From Levilactobacillus bambusae (GTDB taxonomy: Bacteria > Bacillota > Bacilli > Lactobacillales > Lactobacillaceae): a DNA stretch of 64,000 nucleotides. Location: NCBI RefSeq assembly GCF_003124125.1, contig NZ_QCXQ01000002.1:658645-722644 (forward strand). Reading direction: 5' to 3'. Positions 17,798-26,642 of the stretch are shown piece by piece. Position 1 is the first letter of the stretch; each line of letters begins with the position of its first letter. The notes under the pieces are model-generated. The model saw only the letters and a list, made by a program, of their open reading frames with translations, was not told the DNA's origin and searched no databases. The position numbers were made by a program, and so were the translations under genes.

Positions 17798-19477
17798 TTA
17801 GTGATCATTTTTCATATCATTTAGTTTCTTTCTTAATGCGGGATCATGGGCATAAATATATAGTCCATGTACACCACGTTTCATCAAAACATTAATGGAG
17901 TTTAAAATAATTCTTTCTTTTTCCAAATCAATATCATTAGCTAAATCTTGCCGACCCTTAAAGGCCTCACTATCCTGATACGCCTGCAGCTCCAATTCAA
18001 TTTGATTGGTTGCTGGATTGAATTTTACTGATGGCCCTAAAATGACCCCAACGTAGTTTAGGTCAAAACCCTGAATGGTATAAATGGAACCCACTTCGTT
18101 AATTGTTTCTGGTCGTTCAGCCCACGTTTCTTTTGAGTTCGTCGTATTCCAAACATGTTTAAAACTTCCCTCCTGAATATAATGAGGGGATGAATCCACG
18201 GTACTATAGGCGTAGTCAAACGTAGCAACTATCCGAGACAATTGACTCTCCTGATCCCGTTTTCGAATTAATTGATCCATCTCTTCTGCATGCTCAAATA
18301 CCCTAAAATCAAACTTAGCATCCTTGGGAATGGCATCAACCTGCCGCCTTTTTGTAAAATCATCAATCCATTGCAAGGTGGCTTTACCACCTTGAATACG
18401 AAACTGATCTTCCAACTCAAATTTAGTTGATGGATGATTTAGTAATAATTGATTTAACATCCCTTGATCCCAGTGACTTTTTAGCTTCAGTACTTGGTTA
18501 GGATCAAATACAGCAATTACAATTTTCCCAAGCTTCATCAGGTCCTCTAACTGATTTGTCCCCCGGTAATTGTTGTATGGATCGGACTTTGATAATAAAA
18601 GATGTGCCTCATCTACTAAAATAATATCAGCTTGTTGTTCTTCCTTTGTCATCTTATTAATGAAAGGGGTAGGTTTATTAAAGTCCCCCACTTTTAACGT
18701 TGGTAACTTTTTCGCCAATGTGCGGTAAGTTTTCAACATCTCCGGATGATTAACCAGTAGGTAGTTATGCGTCCCCTGCAAGGGATCGGATTCCACATCC
18801 CGAGCCTTACTGCGGGCAATCGTTTGAATAGTATTAAAAATCGAACTAAGGACAACGCTTTTGCCTGTCCCTGCATCTCCTTCAATAAGGAAAAGTGACG
18901 ATTCCTTATTGGAGATATTGGCTCGACAAAATTCTAGCACTTGCTCCTTTAACTGACTTTGACTCTTACTCAGTGATTTAAACGGTGAAACCTTATAAAT
19001 ATCATTGTTCTCAATCTGTTCCAAAGATTGGTTGGCTAAACCCCGATCAATTAATTCTTGCCACAGTGTCTGAAAAACTTCTTGGTCGTAATATTGTTTA
19101 TCATAGTAATCATTAGTGGTGTTCATCATCGTTTGTGACTTGTTCAAAATTTTATTAAACCGATTATCACCGATAAAGTTATTAATCAGATTAGTTTCAA
19201 TGTTATATGTCGCAGACTGATTAAATTTTTCCTGCCCAATAACGGTTATTTTAGTCATATTTCGGCCAACGTCTTCACTTTTTAAGTGTTCCTTTGTCCG
19301 TCGTTCAATTGAAATGGTTTCACCAATATAGGCCGAATCACGTCCATTATGAATGATGTAGTCTACAGGCCAATCAGTTAAAATCGCCTCTGCCCGATCA
19401 TCTGATACACAATGTAAATTCACCATTCCTTCTAGTGAATAATCGACTTCTTCTATGTAAATTCCAACATTACTCAT
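17798..19477 (-). CDS. GIY-YIG nuclease fused to DUF2075 P-loop ATPase (paralogue B)
   Basis: A 559-residue two-domain protein. Residues about 38-105 form a GIY-YIG-type nuclease: VDYIIHN and AYIGET (49-54) are the two strands, with Arg59/Arg60 and the metal-binding Glu94 in NIETNLI. A helical linker leads to the DUF2075 ATPase with Walker A GDAGTGKS (200-207), VDEAH (288-292) and IYTIQGFDLNYVG near 460. A nuclease joined to a helicase-like motor is a common design in anti-phage and restriction systems, but this protein has no tested function that I know of. Its start overlaps the MazG-type gene by 8 bases. The operon runs toward CRISPR array 2 and I see no strong terminator before the leader. 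Confidence 0.82.
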   Translation of the reverse strand: MSNVGIYIEEVDYSLEGMVNLHCVSDDRAEAILTDWPVDYIIHNGRDSAYIGETISIERRTKEHLKSEDVGRNMTKITVIGQEKFNQSATYNIETNLINNFIGDNRFNKILNKSQTMMNTTNDYYDKQYYDQEVFQTLWQELIDRGLANQSLEQIENNDIYKVSPFKSLSKSQSQLKEQVLEFCRANISNKESSLFLIEGDAGTGKSVVLSSIFNTIQTIARSKARDVESDPLQGTHNYLLVNHPEMLKTYRTLAKKLPTLKVGDFNKPTPFINKMTKEEQQADIILVDEAHLLLSKSDPYNNYRGTNQLEDLMKLGKIVIAVFDPNQVLKLKSHWDQGMLNQLLLNHPSTKFELEDQFRIQGGKATLQWIDDFTKRRQVDAIPKDAKFDFRVFEHAEEMDQLIRKRDQESQLSRIVATFDYAYSTVDSSPHYIQEGSFKHVWNTTNSKETWAERPETINEVGSIYTIQGFDLNYVGVILGPSVKFNPATNQIELELQAYQDSEAFKGRQDLANDIDLEKERIILNSINVLMKRGVHGLYIYAHDPALRKKLNDMKNDH

Positions 19478-19784
19478 TATTATCCAACTTCCACGTTCGA
19501 CCTTGGTTAATGGTCATTTTTTTCCCGGCAAGTTCTAGGGGCGTAACGTGCAGCTTCTCACACATATAAGCCAAATAAATAAACACATCCGCCAGTTCCA
19601 TTTCTAAATCATTGGTTTCCCGATTAGTTAACGGCTGTTTTTCATCCTTCCACTGGAAAACTTCTGACACTTCACTAGCTTCAAGATTTAATGACAACGC
19701 TAAGTCCTTGAGATTATGGTACTGATCCCAATTACGTTGATAAGTAAAGTCCATAATCATCTGTTCAAAGTTTTGATAGTCCAT
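19470..19784 (-). CDS. MazG-like nucleotide pyrophosphohydrolase
   Basis: A 104-residue all-alpha NTP pyrophosphohydrolase of the MazG/RS21-C6 type. Its core reads FTYQRNWDQYHNLKDLALSL, then the metal-binding ExxE in EASEVSE (about 36-42) and ExxxD in ELADVF (about 63-68). Relatives hydrolyse dCTP, modified dNTPs or (p)ppGpp-related nucleotides. It has its own TATAAT (19812-19817, minus strand) and a GAGGTG site, and its stop overlaps the start of the GIY-YIG-DUF2075 gene, so the two form a tight operon. The pairing suggests nucleotide depletion or signalling coupled to a nuclease-motor protein. Confidence 0.85.
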   Translation of the reverse strand: MDYQNFEQMIMDFTYQRNWDQYHNLKDLALSLNLEASEVSEVFQWKDEKQPLTNRETNDLEMELADVFIYLAYMCEKLHVTPLELAGKKMTINQGRTWKLDNNE

Positions 19785-19841
19785 TATTTCACCTCAATAT
19801 TGTTTAGGATAATTATACCAAAGTGCTATTTCGGCAAAAAA

Positions 19842-19876
19842 AGGCATAAAAGCATCAATATCCTGCTTTTATGCCT
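19842..19876 (-). terminator. Terminator upstream of the MazG operon
   Basis: A 13-bp perfect stem (19842-19854 with 19864-19876). On the minus strand it ends in a run of seven T. It would stop transcripts arriving from the decayed region to the right. Confidence 0.8.
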
Positions 19877-19882
19877 AAAATA

Positions 19883-19973
19883 ATTACCCCCATATATATA
19901 TGGGGAATAAGCTGAGTGATAAATACAACAAAAAAGCACTCTTTGGATCACCCCTTATGTATCAAGGGAATAT
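19883..19973 (-). repeat. Degenerate CRISPR repeat pair (right edge)
   Basis: A diverged repeat at 19883-19910 (CCCCATATATATATGGGGAAT) and a second at 19945-19973 (GGATCACCCC...AAGGGAAT), separated by 34 bases. They mark a third place where CRISPR repeats border a DUF2075 gene, and may be the remains of an older array. Confidence 0.7.
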
Positions 19974-20162
19974 GTTTCTTACATCTATCTTTTCTATACT
20001 AACACAAATGTAAAAAACAGATTTACAAGAAAGTATCGAGTGTTTTTATAACATCTCGTAATTTATACGCTATAACATCTTAATTAATTTTAAAAATCAA
20101 TTATAAATTAACCTTATAACATATAATTTAAGCAATAATCGTTCCATTAACTTTTTCGTTCT

Positions 20163-20416
20163 TTATTTTTTCTTATTTAACATATACCAAACATGCCTTA
20201 GACGAATTAGTGACCAAGTTAACGCGGCTAGAGATTGTATAGTCATTGTGATCCACAAAATAACTCTATTGAGTAAGAACAAATCAAAAATAATTATTGA
20301 TACAGTCCCAATAATATAGTTTTCCAAATGTAATAAGCCCCTCGTCTAAAATTTTTAGCCCCTGCAAAATAGTCACAAAAAACACAGTAAACTACTGAAG
20401 AGTAAGTTACTAACAT
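20163..20416 (-). pseudogene. Frameshifted remnant of a small membrane protein gene
   Basis: Two overlapping reading frames on the minus strand look like halves of one gene. The first starts at ATG 20416 (MLVTYSSVVYCVFCDYF) and ends in GAYYIWKTILLG. The second continues as GTVSIIIFDLFLLNRVILW and ends SLIRLRHVWYMLNKKK at the TAA 20163-20165. A single frameshift near 20300 would join them into a roughly 84-residue protein with two or three membrane segments. I do not recognise the family, and nothing else in the 19.98-20.82 kb stretch, which is very AT-rich, looks coding. Confidence 0.4.
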
Positions 20417-20830
20417 ACATAAAAAAATAAAACACTCTTATTCATAAAAAAATTATCGTTGAATCTAGTTTATCACAAACATAGTTATGTATCCCTATTT
20501 ATTTTAATTAAAAGTGGAAAATGATCTGAATTATTTTATCATTTATAAGAATCACCAATTTTTAAGGTTTATTGCTTTGCGAGATTATTGGGCATATAAC
20601 AATAATCAATATGATAAAAGTGATCAATACCCTATCTTTTCATAACTCCCAAAAATTTCACGTCATCAGCACTAAAGGAAATAAAATATTGCAAATAATA
20701 ATTTTTTCAAAAACATGATTCTTTCTACATAATGCTAATAATCCATTTTTACTTCCCAAGATACTTCATTAAACGGAACTACGCCCGTACGAAGCAAAAG
20801 TATTTTTATTTAAATAGGTCAGAACTAGGT

Positions 20831-20846
20831 TGTTTCACATGAAACA
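20831..20846. other. parS-like site 2
   Basis: TGTTTCACATGAAACA is the exact reverse complement of the site at 6044 and one base from the parS consensus. The two sites lie on either side of the CRISPR-Cas locus. Confidence 0.65.
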
Positions 20847-20870
20847 ATTGTTAAAAAATAACCTTCAAAA

Positions 20871-20914
20871 ACGCGGTATACTCAAAATTTGTGTGAATTT
20901 TGAGTATACCGCGT
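20871..20914. terminator. Perfect 19-bp hairpin
   Basis: 20871-20889 pairs perfectly with 20896-20914 around a 6-base loop, with an A run on the left and TTTAAG on the right. Probably a bidirectional terminator for the broken tetR gene to the right. Confidence 0.75.
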
Positions 20915-20978
20915 TTAAGTTGACGCTAATTATATTTTCTAACTACCGGCCTAACTTCCACTTACCAAGCAACAATTC

Positions 20979-21416
20979 CTAGTGTCCCGGTAAATATCCC
21001 TTCACCTTGCGGATCATTTCGGCGACGGATGTCGTTTCTGACGCCACTCACTGAAGCCCAACGGCGGTCAATCCCGCGTTAGCTAAATGAGCCACGTAGA
21101 AGTTGTTTGCCATTAAAATCCGATAGTGGTCCCGTTTATTCGCCAAGTGGGCAAAGTATTGTTGCAGGAAAACGGTCGACTTTTCGGGTTGCTGCCGATG
21201 TTCTAATTGCCGAATGAGGCGGCTAAAACCGTAGTCAAAGTACTGGGCAATCACGTCAACCTTCGAACTAAAGTGCCGGTAAAAATAGTTCCGCGAAATA
21301 CCGCTACGGGCCGTCAACTCTGAAACGGTCACCTCAGCAATCGTTTCCGTTCGCAAGAGTTCAATTAACGTTTGGTATCATTTTTCTAACTTTGGCTGAG
21401 GACTAGCGTCAAACAT
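20979..21416 (-). pseudogene. TetR-family regulator broken by two in-frame TGA codons
   Basis: From ATG 21416 the frame reads MFDASPQPKLEK, then TGA (21378-21380), then YQTLIELLRTETIAEVTVSELTARSGISRNYFYRHF, a clear TetR helix-turn-helix. It continues to GLQ and a second TGA (21048-21050), and then in the same frame SETTSVAEMIRKVKGYLPGH to a TAG at 20979. Only the central 102 codons are open. Both stops could come from single-base changes (for example TGG to TGA). The restored length, about 145 codons, is short but plausible for the family. No complete protein can be made from the normal start. Confidence 0.7.
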
Positions 21417-21434
21417 GGTACAAATTACCCCAAT

Positions 21435-21638
21435 GTGTTTCAGTATACTGGGGTCAACTGGATTGACCCCATGTATCCCATGGTCCAAAGCATCTTCCAC
21501 ACCCACTACCAGGTTGGCACCGACCAAGCCAACTTTATTCAATTAGGTTTAATTAGCCTAGTTGGCCTTCTCATCCTTTTGCTAATCGTCAAAATTAAAT
21601 TTCGTATTAGTATTGGCCAACCGGACCAAAACCGTTAA
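21435..21638 (+). pseudogene. C-terminal fragment of a membrane protein
   Basis: A 67-residue frame, divergent from the broken tetR gene, with one strong membrane segment (FIQLGLISLVGLLILLLIVKI) and a short basic tail. There is no convincing ribosome binding site, and the first residues look like the middle of a longer extracytoplasmic domain. It may be the remnant of the transporter or Pip/YhgE-type protein once controlled by the TetR gene. That identity is a guess. Confidence 0.35.
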
Positions 21639-21769
21639 TCAATTTAATCGGGTAATGCTAGCGCCCTAAGTTCTTCGCTCCCCTGTTGTGCTACACTAGA
21701 TAAATGTTTAATTAACCACTAGATCAACCCAAAACACCATAAGCTGATCTGAAAACGAGGGGCTAGAGA

Positions 21770-22639
21770 ATGCAGCACTTATTAATTATTGCCATTATTT
21801 TAATTAACTCACTTTTTATCTTAGTTTTTATCCGCGACCTGATTCGGCACCGCACGGAAGTTATGGCAGAACCCGCCAATCCAGTTTGGACACCAATTGC
21901 CCAAATCGGGATTTTCTTCCTGTCGACGTTTGGCGTTTCGGACTTTGCCATCTCGACGGCCATTTATTCAAAGGCGAAGTGGGTCTCCATGAAAAAGTTG
22001 CCGGGAACCCTTAACGCTCAGGACGTTATCCCCGTGTTCGTCATGTCGCTCGCCTACATTTCCAGCGTCAAAGTCGGGATCACAACCCTGCTGGTTTGCA
22101 TCATCTGTCAGGCCCTCGGTGCGTTTCTGGGTCCCTACGTGGTCATCCGCTTACCTGAAAAGCGGATTCGTCAATTTGTCATTATTGGTCTACTGGTCGC
22201 AACCGGCTTAATCCTCGGTGGCAAACTAGGTTGGATCCCCGATGGCGGGACTGCGACTGAACTATACGGTTGGAAACTGTGGCTGACTGGCGTTTTGATG
22301 TTCGTCTTCGGCGCCCTTAACAACGTTGGAATTGGATCTTTTTCCCTCACGATGGCCACCGTTTACGCTATGGGCATGAACCCCATCGCCGCTTTCCCCA
22401 TCATGATGGGCGGCTGCACGGTCTCCCTCCCCATTGGCAGCATGCAATTTATCCGGCTCAACGATTACTCCCGAAAAATTACCCTGTTTTCCATTTTTGG
22501 GATTATCGGCGTTTTAATTGCCGTTTTCCTCGTCAAAAGCCTCAATACCAGCCTCATTCAATGGGTCGTCATTGTGGTCCTCCTCTACTCCGCGTTTGGG
22601 TTGTACCAGGAAAACCGAAAGCACGAATGGATGGCCTAA
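21770..22639 (+). CDS. TauE/SafE-family sulfite exporter-like permease
   Basis: A 289-residue membrane protein with about eight membrane segments in two similar halves, as in the TauE/SafE family, which exports sulfite, sulfoacetate or related organosulfur anions. Two glycine- and proline-rich repeats (FFLSTFGVSDFAISTAI near 45, and GALNNVGIGSFSLTMATVYAMGMNPIAAFPIMMGG near 185) match the paired family motifs. It has its own terminator, so it is monocistronic. The substrate cannot be read from the sequence. Confidence 0.82.
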   Translation: MQHLLIIAIILINSLFILVFIRDLIRHRTEVMAEPANPVWTPIAQIGIFFLSTFGVSDFAISTAIYSKAKWVSMKKLPGTLNAQDVIPVFVMSLAYISSVKVGITTLLVCIICQALGAFLGPYVVIRLPEKRIRQFVIIGLLVATGLILGGKLGWIPDGGTATELYGWKLWLTGVLMFVFGALNNVGIGSFSLTMATVYAMGMNPIAAFPIMMGGCTVSLPIGSMQFIRLNDYSRKITLFSIFGIIGVLIAVFLVKSLNTSLIQWVVIVVLLYSAFGLYQENRKHEWMA

Positions 22640-22685
22640 AAAACGGCCAAGCTATATCAATTCCTGATTTGGCTTGGCCGTTTTT
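22638..22685 (+). terminator. Terminator after the TauE-like gene
   Basis: Strong GC-rich stem (AACGGCCAAGC with GCTTGGCCGTT) starting at the stop codon and ending in five T. Confidence 0.9.
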
Positions 22686-22794
22686 ATGAGGTAGCTCAAA
22701 ATTATTCCCTTTTATTCCCCGTTTAAGCTATGATAGGGATGATATCAGAAAACGTTTTCAATAAATAATCACTGCTTTCCGGGGAGGAATTGAA

Positions 22795-23316
22795 ATGTCC
22801 ATTACCATTCGCCAAGTTCAACTCAGTGAACTTGCGGTGCTCCAAGCCATTAGTCGCGAAACCTTTGCGGACACGTTTGGCCCGTTTAATACCGCTAGGA
22901 ATATCCAAGCCTACCTGAACCGCGCCTATTCATCTGAACAACTGACCACGGAATTACAAACTGAGAACTCAAAATTCTACTTTTTATTCGTCAATCACCA
23001 GCTGGCCGGCTACCTTAAGTTGAACGTTGAGACCGCCCAATCTGAACCAATGCCGGCAACCCATCTTGAAGTTGAACGGATTTATATTCGCCAACCCTTT
23101 AAACGCCAGGGGTTGGGAACCCGGTTAATTGATTTTGCCGTATTAGAAGCGACTAACCAGGCGAAAACTCACCTTTGGCTTGGCGTTTGGGAACACAATG
23201 ATGCCGCGCAACAGTTTTACCGGCGCATGGGTTTTCAGCCGTTTAGTGAGCACGTCTTTCATATTGGGCAGGCCTCCCAAAGGGACCTCCTAATGAGCCG
23301 ACGCCTCGCAAAGTAA
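22795..23316 (+). CDS. GNAT-family N-acetyltransferase
   Basis: A 173-residue GNAT protein. The acetyl-CoA binding loop is RQPFKRQGLGTRLID (about 102-116), preceded by the strand LEVERIYI and followed by LWLGVWEHNDAAQQFYRRMGF, the classic C-terminal motif B. This form is close to spermidine/spermine or protein acetyltransferases of the PaiA type. Start ATG follows GGGGAGG. Stands alone between two terminators or repeats. Confidence 0.85.
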   Translation: MSITIRQVQLSELAVLQAISRETFADTFGPFNTARNIQAYLNRAYSSEQLTTELQTENSKFYFLFVNHQLAGYLKLNVETAQSEPMPATHLEVERIYIRQPFKRQGLGTRLIDFAVLEATNQAKTHLWLGVWEHNDAAQQFYRRMGFQPFSEHVFHIGQASQRDLLMSRRLAK

Positions 23317-23328
23317 GGATCAACACGA

Positions 23329-23553
23329 AAAAGAGGTTGGAACATTAGGCCCGCTTCGCTTAGAAATGCGACTCTTGCAACATGGCCCGAAAGCCTTTCA
23401 TCCTTAACAGGATGCTTTCGGACCTGTAGTTACGGGACATAAGACAGACCACAGCCAAATAGGGCAACGGACCAAATCCGATCAAAATACAATCGAACCT
23501 GGTCCGTTGCCCTATTTGGCATGGCCTGAACGTCTTATGTCCCTGCCTTTTTA
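23329..23553. repeat. Interspersed hairpin repeat, composite of families A and B
   Basis: The left part (family B) contains GCTTCGCT, TCTTGCAACATGG and CTTTCGGACC, and matches 49053-49157. The right part (family A, reverse orientation) is a long hairpin whose outer stem pairs CCAAATAGGGCAACGGA with its complement around the core TTCGATTG...TTGATCGG. It ends in GGCCTGAACGTCTTATG. It separates the convergent GNAT and arcB genes and probably ends transcription of arcB. Confidence 0.8.
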
Positions 23554-23554
23554 A

Positions 23555-24556
23555 TTAGTTTTCACCCAAGGTCGCAACCATAACGGATTTAATGGTGTGC
23601 ATCCGATTTTCGGCTTCCCGGAAGACAACTGACTGTTTGCTTTCGAAGACTTCGTCCGTGACTTCCATTTCAGTAATCCCGTACTTATCAGCAATTTCCT
23701 TCCCCACTTCGGTATCATCGTTGTGGAAGGCTGGTAAACAGTGTTCAAAAATGGCGTTCGGATTTTGAGTTGCTTGCATCACGTGCGAGTTAACTTGGTA
23801 AGGCTTCAACAACTTAATCCGTTGTTCCCAAATGCTGTCAGGTTCGCCCATGGAAACCCAGACATCGGTATAAACAACGTCGGCGCCCTTTACACCTTCA
23901 TCAACATCGTTGAAGACCTTGATTTCAGCGCCCGTTTCCTTAGCGATGGCGTTACACTTGTCTAACAGGTCCTGGTTCGGGTTCAATTCCTTAGGGCAAA
24001 CAACGTGGTAGCTCATCCCTAACTTAGCGGCTCCGATCATCAAAGCGTTTGAAACGTTATCTTGACCGTCACCAACGAAGGCGTACTTGATATCCTTGTA
24101 TTCCTTCTTCAAAACTTCCTTAGCGGTTAAGAAGTCCGCTAAGACTTGAGTTGGGTGATCTTCATCCGTTAACCCATTCCATACGGGAACACCTGAGTAT
24201 TCAGCTAACGTTTCAGCGGTCCGTTGGGAGAACCCCCGGTATTCGATTCCGTCGTACATGCCACCGAGTACCCGGGCCGTATCCTTAGCGGTTTCTTTAT
24301 GTCCCATGTGGGAACCCGAAGGCCCTAAGTACGTAATATGGGCACCCTGATCCTGCGCCCCAACTTGGAACGCACAACGGGTTCTCGTAGAAGCCTTTTC
24401 AAAGATTAAGACAATCTCTTTACCCTTAAGTGTTTGCTGTTCCGTCCCATCGTACTTGGCCTTCTTTAAATCTTCGGCTAAGTCCAATAAATATTCGATT
24501 TGACGTGGTGTCCAGTCCATGAGCGTTAAAAAGTCTTTATTACGTACATTAAACAT
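23555..24556 (-). CDS. arcB: Ornithine carbamoyltransferase
   Basis: A 333-residue OTCase. Carbamoyl phosphate is bound by STRTRCAF (about residues 56-63) and by HPTQVLADF; ornithine is bound by the VWVSMGE and HCLPAFH motifs. Catabolic OTCases make ornithine and carbamoyl phosphate from citrulline in the arginine deiminase pathway, which gives ATP and acid resistance in heterofermentative lactobacilli. No arcA or arcC is adjacent, so the role (catabolic ArcB or biosynthetic ArgF) is not settled by context; the sequence length and the CcpA-type site upstream favour the catabolic one. Confidence 0.93.
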   Translation of the reverse strand: MFNVRNKDFLTLMDWTPRQIEYLLDLAEDLKKAKYDGTEQQTLKGKEIVLIFEKASTRTRCAFQVGAQDQGAHITYLGPSGSHMGHKETAKDTARVLGGMYDGIEYRGFSQRTAETLAEYSGVPVWNGLTDEDHPTQVLADFLTAKEVLKKEYKDIKYAFVGDGQDNVSNALMIGAAKLGMSYHVVCPKELNPNQDLLDKCNAIAKETGAEIKVFNDVDEGVKGADVVYTDVWVSMGEPDSIWEQRIKLLKPYQVNSHVMQATQNPNAIFEHCLPAFHNDDTEVGKEIADKYGITEMEVTDEVFESKQSVVFREAENRMHTIKSVMVATLGEN

Positions 24557-24612
24557 AGCTGATTACCCCTTTATAAGTTTTGAGATTACCTTCCATGGTA
24601 CATACTTATTAT

Positions 24613-24626
24613 AGTAAACGGTTTCA
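24613..24626. promoter_or_regulatory. Candidate CcpA (cre) site in the arcB promoter
   Basis: AGTAAACGGTTTCA matches the cre consensus TGWAANCGNTNWCA at 13 of 14 positions. It overlaps a -10 box (TATAAT on the minus strand, 24608-24613) of arcB, a position expected to cause glucose repression. Confidence 0.6.
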
Positions 24627-24789
24627 TTTAGATTTGCAAGGATCCGCAATTTTTATGTCAGCTTATTTTTAGCAACTAAAATTTTAATTAATCGATTGGG
24701 AACCGTTGTGGATAATCGAACTGTTTCACACAGAAAACATAATTTTTACCATCCTATTTAAAATAGTCTAAACATCCTATATCAAACGG

Positions 24790-25242
24790 TTAATCCAACC
24801 AATCCAAAATATCATAGGCGCGGTTGCCATTATAGAACCGATGCTTACCATTATGCGTAATCTCAACAACGGGTTCTTCCTTAGAAAATTTAGGGGCAAT
24901 CTTCTTATCAAACCAGGCCTGCCAGTCTTGATCCGTTCCCCCGTTTTCTAACCGATCTGTGAGCAGATCGACCGGTCGGCGCCAAATTTCAATCTCCACC
25001 TGGGCGTCCTTAAGAAATTGGGGGTCATTCATATAGGCCCGAACCCCATCCAGCCGGTTCAATAACTTGTTGATGCGATGGCGTTCCTTGATAAGCGCTT
25101 CGAATTCCACCAAATCGGCTTCAGTTGCATAGCTCCGAATAAAGGTCCGGGCTGAATTACGGTATGAGGTGACCTTACGCTTCTCTTTGTTTTTCGCGTT
25201 ATATTTCTGTTGCGCCCGTTTTTGGGCTTCCGTTTGAGCCAT
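24790..25242 (-). CDS. Conserved hypothetical protein with basic N terminus
   Basis: A 150-residue, strongly charged protein. It begins AQKRAQQKYNAKNKEK, a pattern seen in many small phage- or plasmid-type proteins of lactobacilli. A long helical region follows (LIKERHRINKLLNRLDGVRAYM) and it ends in a compact C terminus (HNGKHRFYNGNRAYDILDWLD). No catalytic motif is visible. It lies 9 bases after the epimerase pseudogene in the same direction and may be read from the same promoter. I cannot assign a function. Confidence 0.65.
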   Translation of the reverse strand: MAQTEAQKRAQQKYNAKNKEKRKVTSYRNSARTFIRSYATEADLVEFEALIKERHRINKLLNRLDGVRAYMNDPQFLKDAQVEIEIWRRPVDLLTDRLENGGTDQDWQAWFDKKIAPKFSKEEPVVEITHNGKHRFYNGNRAYDILDWLD

Positions 25243-25251
25243 TCTAATTCC

Positions 25252-26181
25252 TCATTTCTGCATGCTTTTAATTGTCGCAGTTAGACCAATCTGCCACGGC
25301 GTTGCTGGTACCGGACCAAATTGCGCCTCGTACTTGTGGTGACTGAGATATAGTGGGCGCCGAGTTAAATAGTACATCTCCGCAATCTCACCGACGTTGG
25401 CATCCCGGAGGCCAACTATCCGGATCAACGGTTTGGTTAAGGTCAGGACTGGCTTCGTGTCCCCCGAAATCTGTTTAGCGATTTTAATCAGGTCATTTCC
25501 AGTGATCGTTTGACCCGGAATATTCCAAACCTGATTATAAGCACGACTCGCTAGCGCAATGTTAACAACCATTTTAGCTGCATCAGGCAGGTAGACGTAT
25601 TCACGAACCCTATTCTTCGGTCCAACGTAAAAGGTTAACTGCCGGTTAGCGATTCCATCCAGTGTCATCCCTAAGTAGGTTGCGGACCGCATACTTGGCC
25701 CGTAGTAGTCGGGCAGGCGCAGCAACGTTTTATCAATATCCTCATATTGCGGACTAAAAATCAGTTCAGACAATGCTTTCTTCGCTTTGCCCTTGCGACT
25801 ATTAGGCACTAACGGTGAGTTTTCATCCACCAGGCCGTTAGCGTCACCGTAAGCATAGATGCCATCAAGAAAAACAACCTTTGTCCTTGATTGTAAAGCA
25901 GCTTCCATCACATTTCTACCCAGTGGCACCTATTTTATCGCTGTCTGACTGTAAGGGATGGCCGCGCATTGGATAACCACATCCACAGCCTGCATCGCTC
26001 TAATTAGATCAGCTAAATTAAAAATGTCGCCCATAACAGTCTCAACGTTCGGCCACAAAGATTCAAGCCGCTGACGGTTACGCCCAAATACCCGTACCTT
26101 CACGTCTCGCATAAGAAGTTCGTGGACAATGGCCTGCCCCGTACCCCCGGTCGCACCTAAAACCAAAACGGTTTGTGTCAT
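25252..26181 (-). pseudogene. NAD-dependent epimerase/NmrA-like gene broken by an amber codon
   Basis: A single frame of about 309 codons is interrupted by TAG at 25930-25932. The first part has the Rossmann motif GATGGTG (residues 9-15) and ends PYSQTAIK. The second continues directly with VPLGRNVMEAALQ, the expected middle of an epimerase/NmrA-type protein, then YGP and REYVYLPDAAKMVV. A GTG right after the stop could in principle restart translation of the C-terminal 225 residues, but without the cofactor site. The intact gene would have been the second in an operon with the small membrane protein upstream. Confidence 0.75.
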
Positions 26182-26196
26182 CGTTTCAGCCCCCTT

Positions 26197-26361
26197 CTAA
26201 ATACTGAGCCAAATAATTAAACTTGCAACGGTTTCAATCAGAGCAATGCGCCCAATGTTAGCCAGCTGATCCGGTTTATTCCCATAAACAACGTAAATAA
26301 AAATGGTTAAAATAACTAAGATAATAACGGCAATACTAGTAATCATTAATCCTGATTTCAT
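26197..26361 (-). CDS. Small two-segment membrane protein
   Basis: A 54-residue protein with two hydrophobic segments (ITSIAVIILVILTIFIYVVY and IALIETVASLIIWLSI). ATG 26361 is chosen because it follows AAAGGGGATTGG. It is the first gene of a short operon with the broken epimerase gene. A perfect 18-bp palindrome upstream suggests control by a TetR- or MarR-like repressor. No function is known to me. Confidence 0.6.
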   Translation of the reverse strand: MKSGLMITSIAVIILVILTIFIYVVYGNKPDQLANIGRIALIETVASLIIWLSI

Positions 26362-26476
26362 AATCCAATCCCCTTTTTGGTTTTCTTTATATAACATGTG
26401 CTATAATTCCTATTAAGGCATCTCTGTTTCTAAATAAGCTTATTTTAAAACGGTATGTTAAGAACAATGTCTTTAA

Positions 26477-26494
26477 TATAGTACATGTACTATA
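26477..26494. promoter_or_regulatory. Perfect 18-bp palindrome, likely operator
   Basis: TATAGTACATGTACTATA is fully symmetric. A related half (ATAACATGTGCTATAAT) occurs at about 26391-26407, nearer the start of the small membrane protein gene. The cognate regulator is not evident; the broken TetR gene at 21 kb is one candidate. Confidence 0.6.
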
Positions 26495-26536
26495 TAACGT
26501 CAACTATTTCATTAAATTAATTAACTAAGGCCAACT

Positions 26537-26585
26537 AAAAAAGCAGTCGAATCCGTGATATGACACGGACTCGGCTGCTTTTTTA
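26537..26585. terminator. Bidirectional terminator
   Basis: A long stem (AAAAAAGCAGTCGAATCCGTG with a near-perfect partner ending TGCTTTTTT), flanked by A and T runs, between the response regulator gene and the small-membrane-protein operon. Confidence 0.85.
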
Positions 26586-26642
26586 GTTTTTTTATTTTCA
26601 TTTAAAACTCACCACACTTATTATGGTTCATAGCACTGGGAT

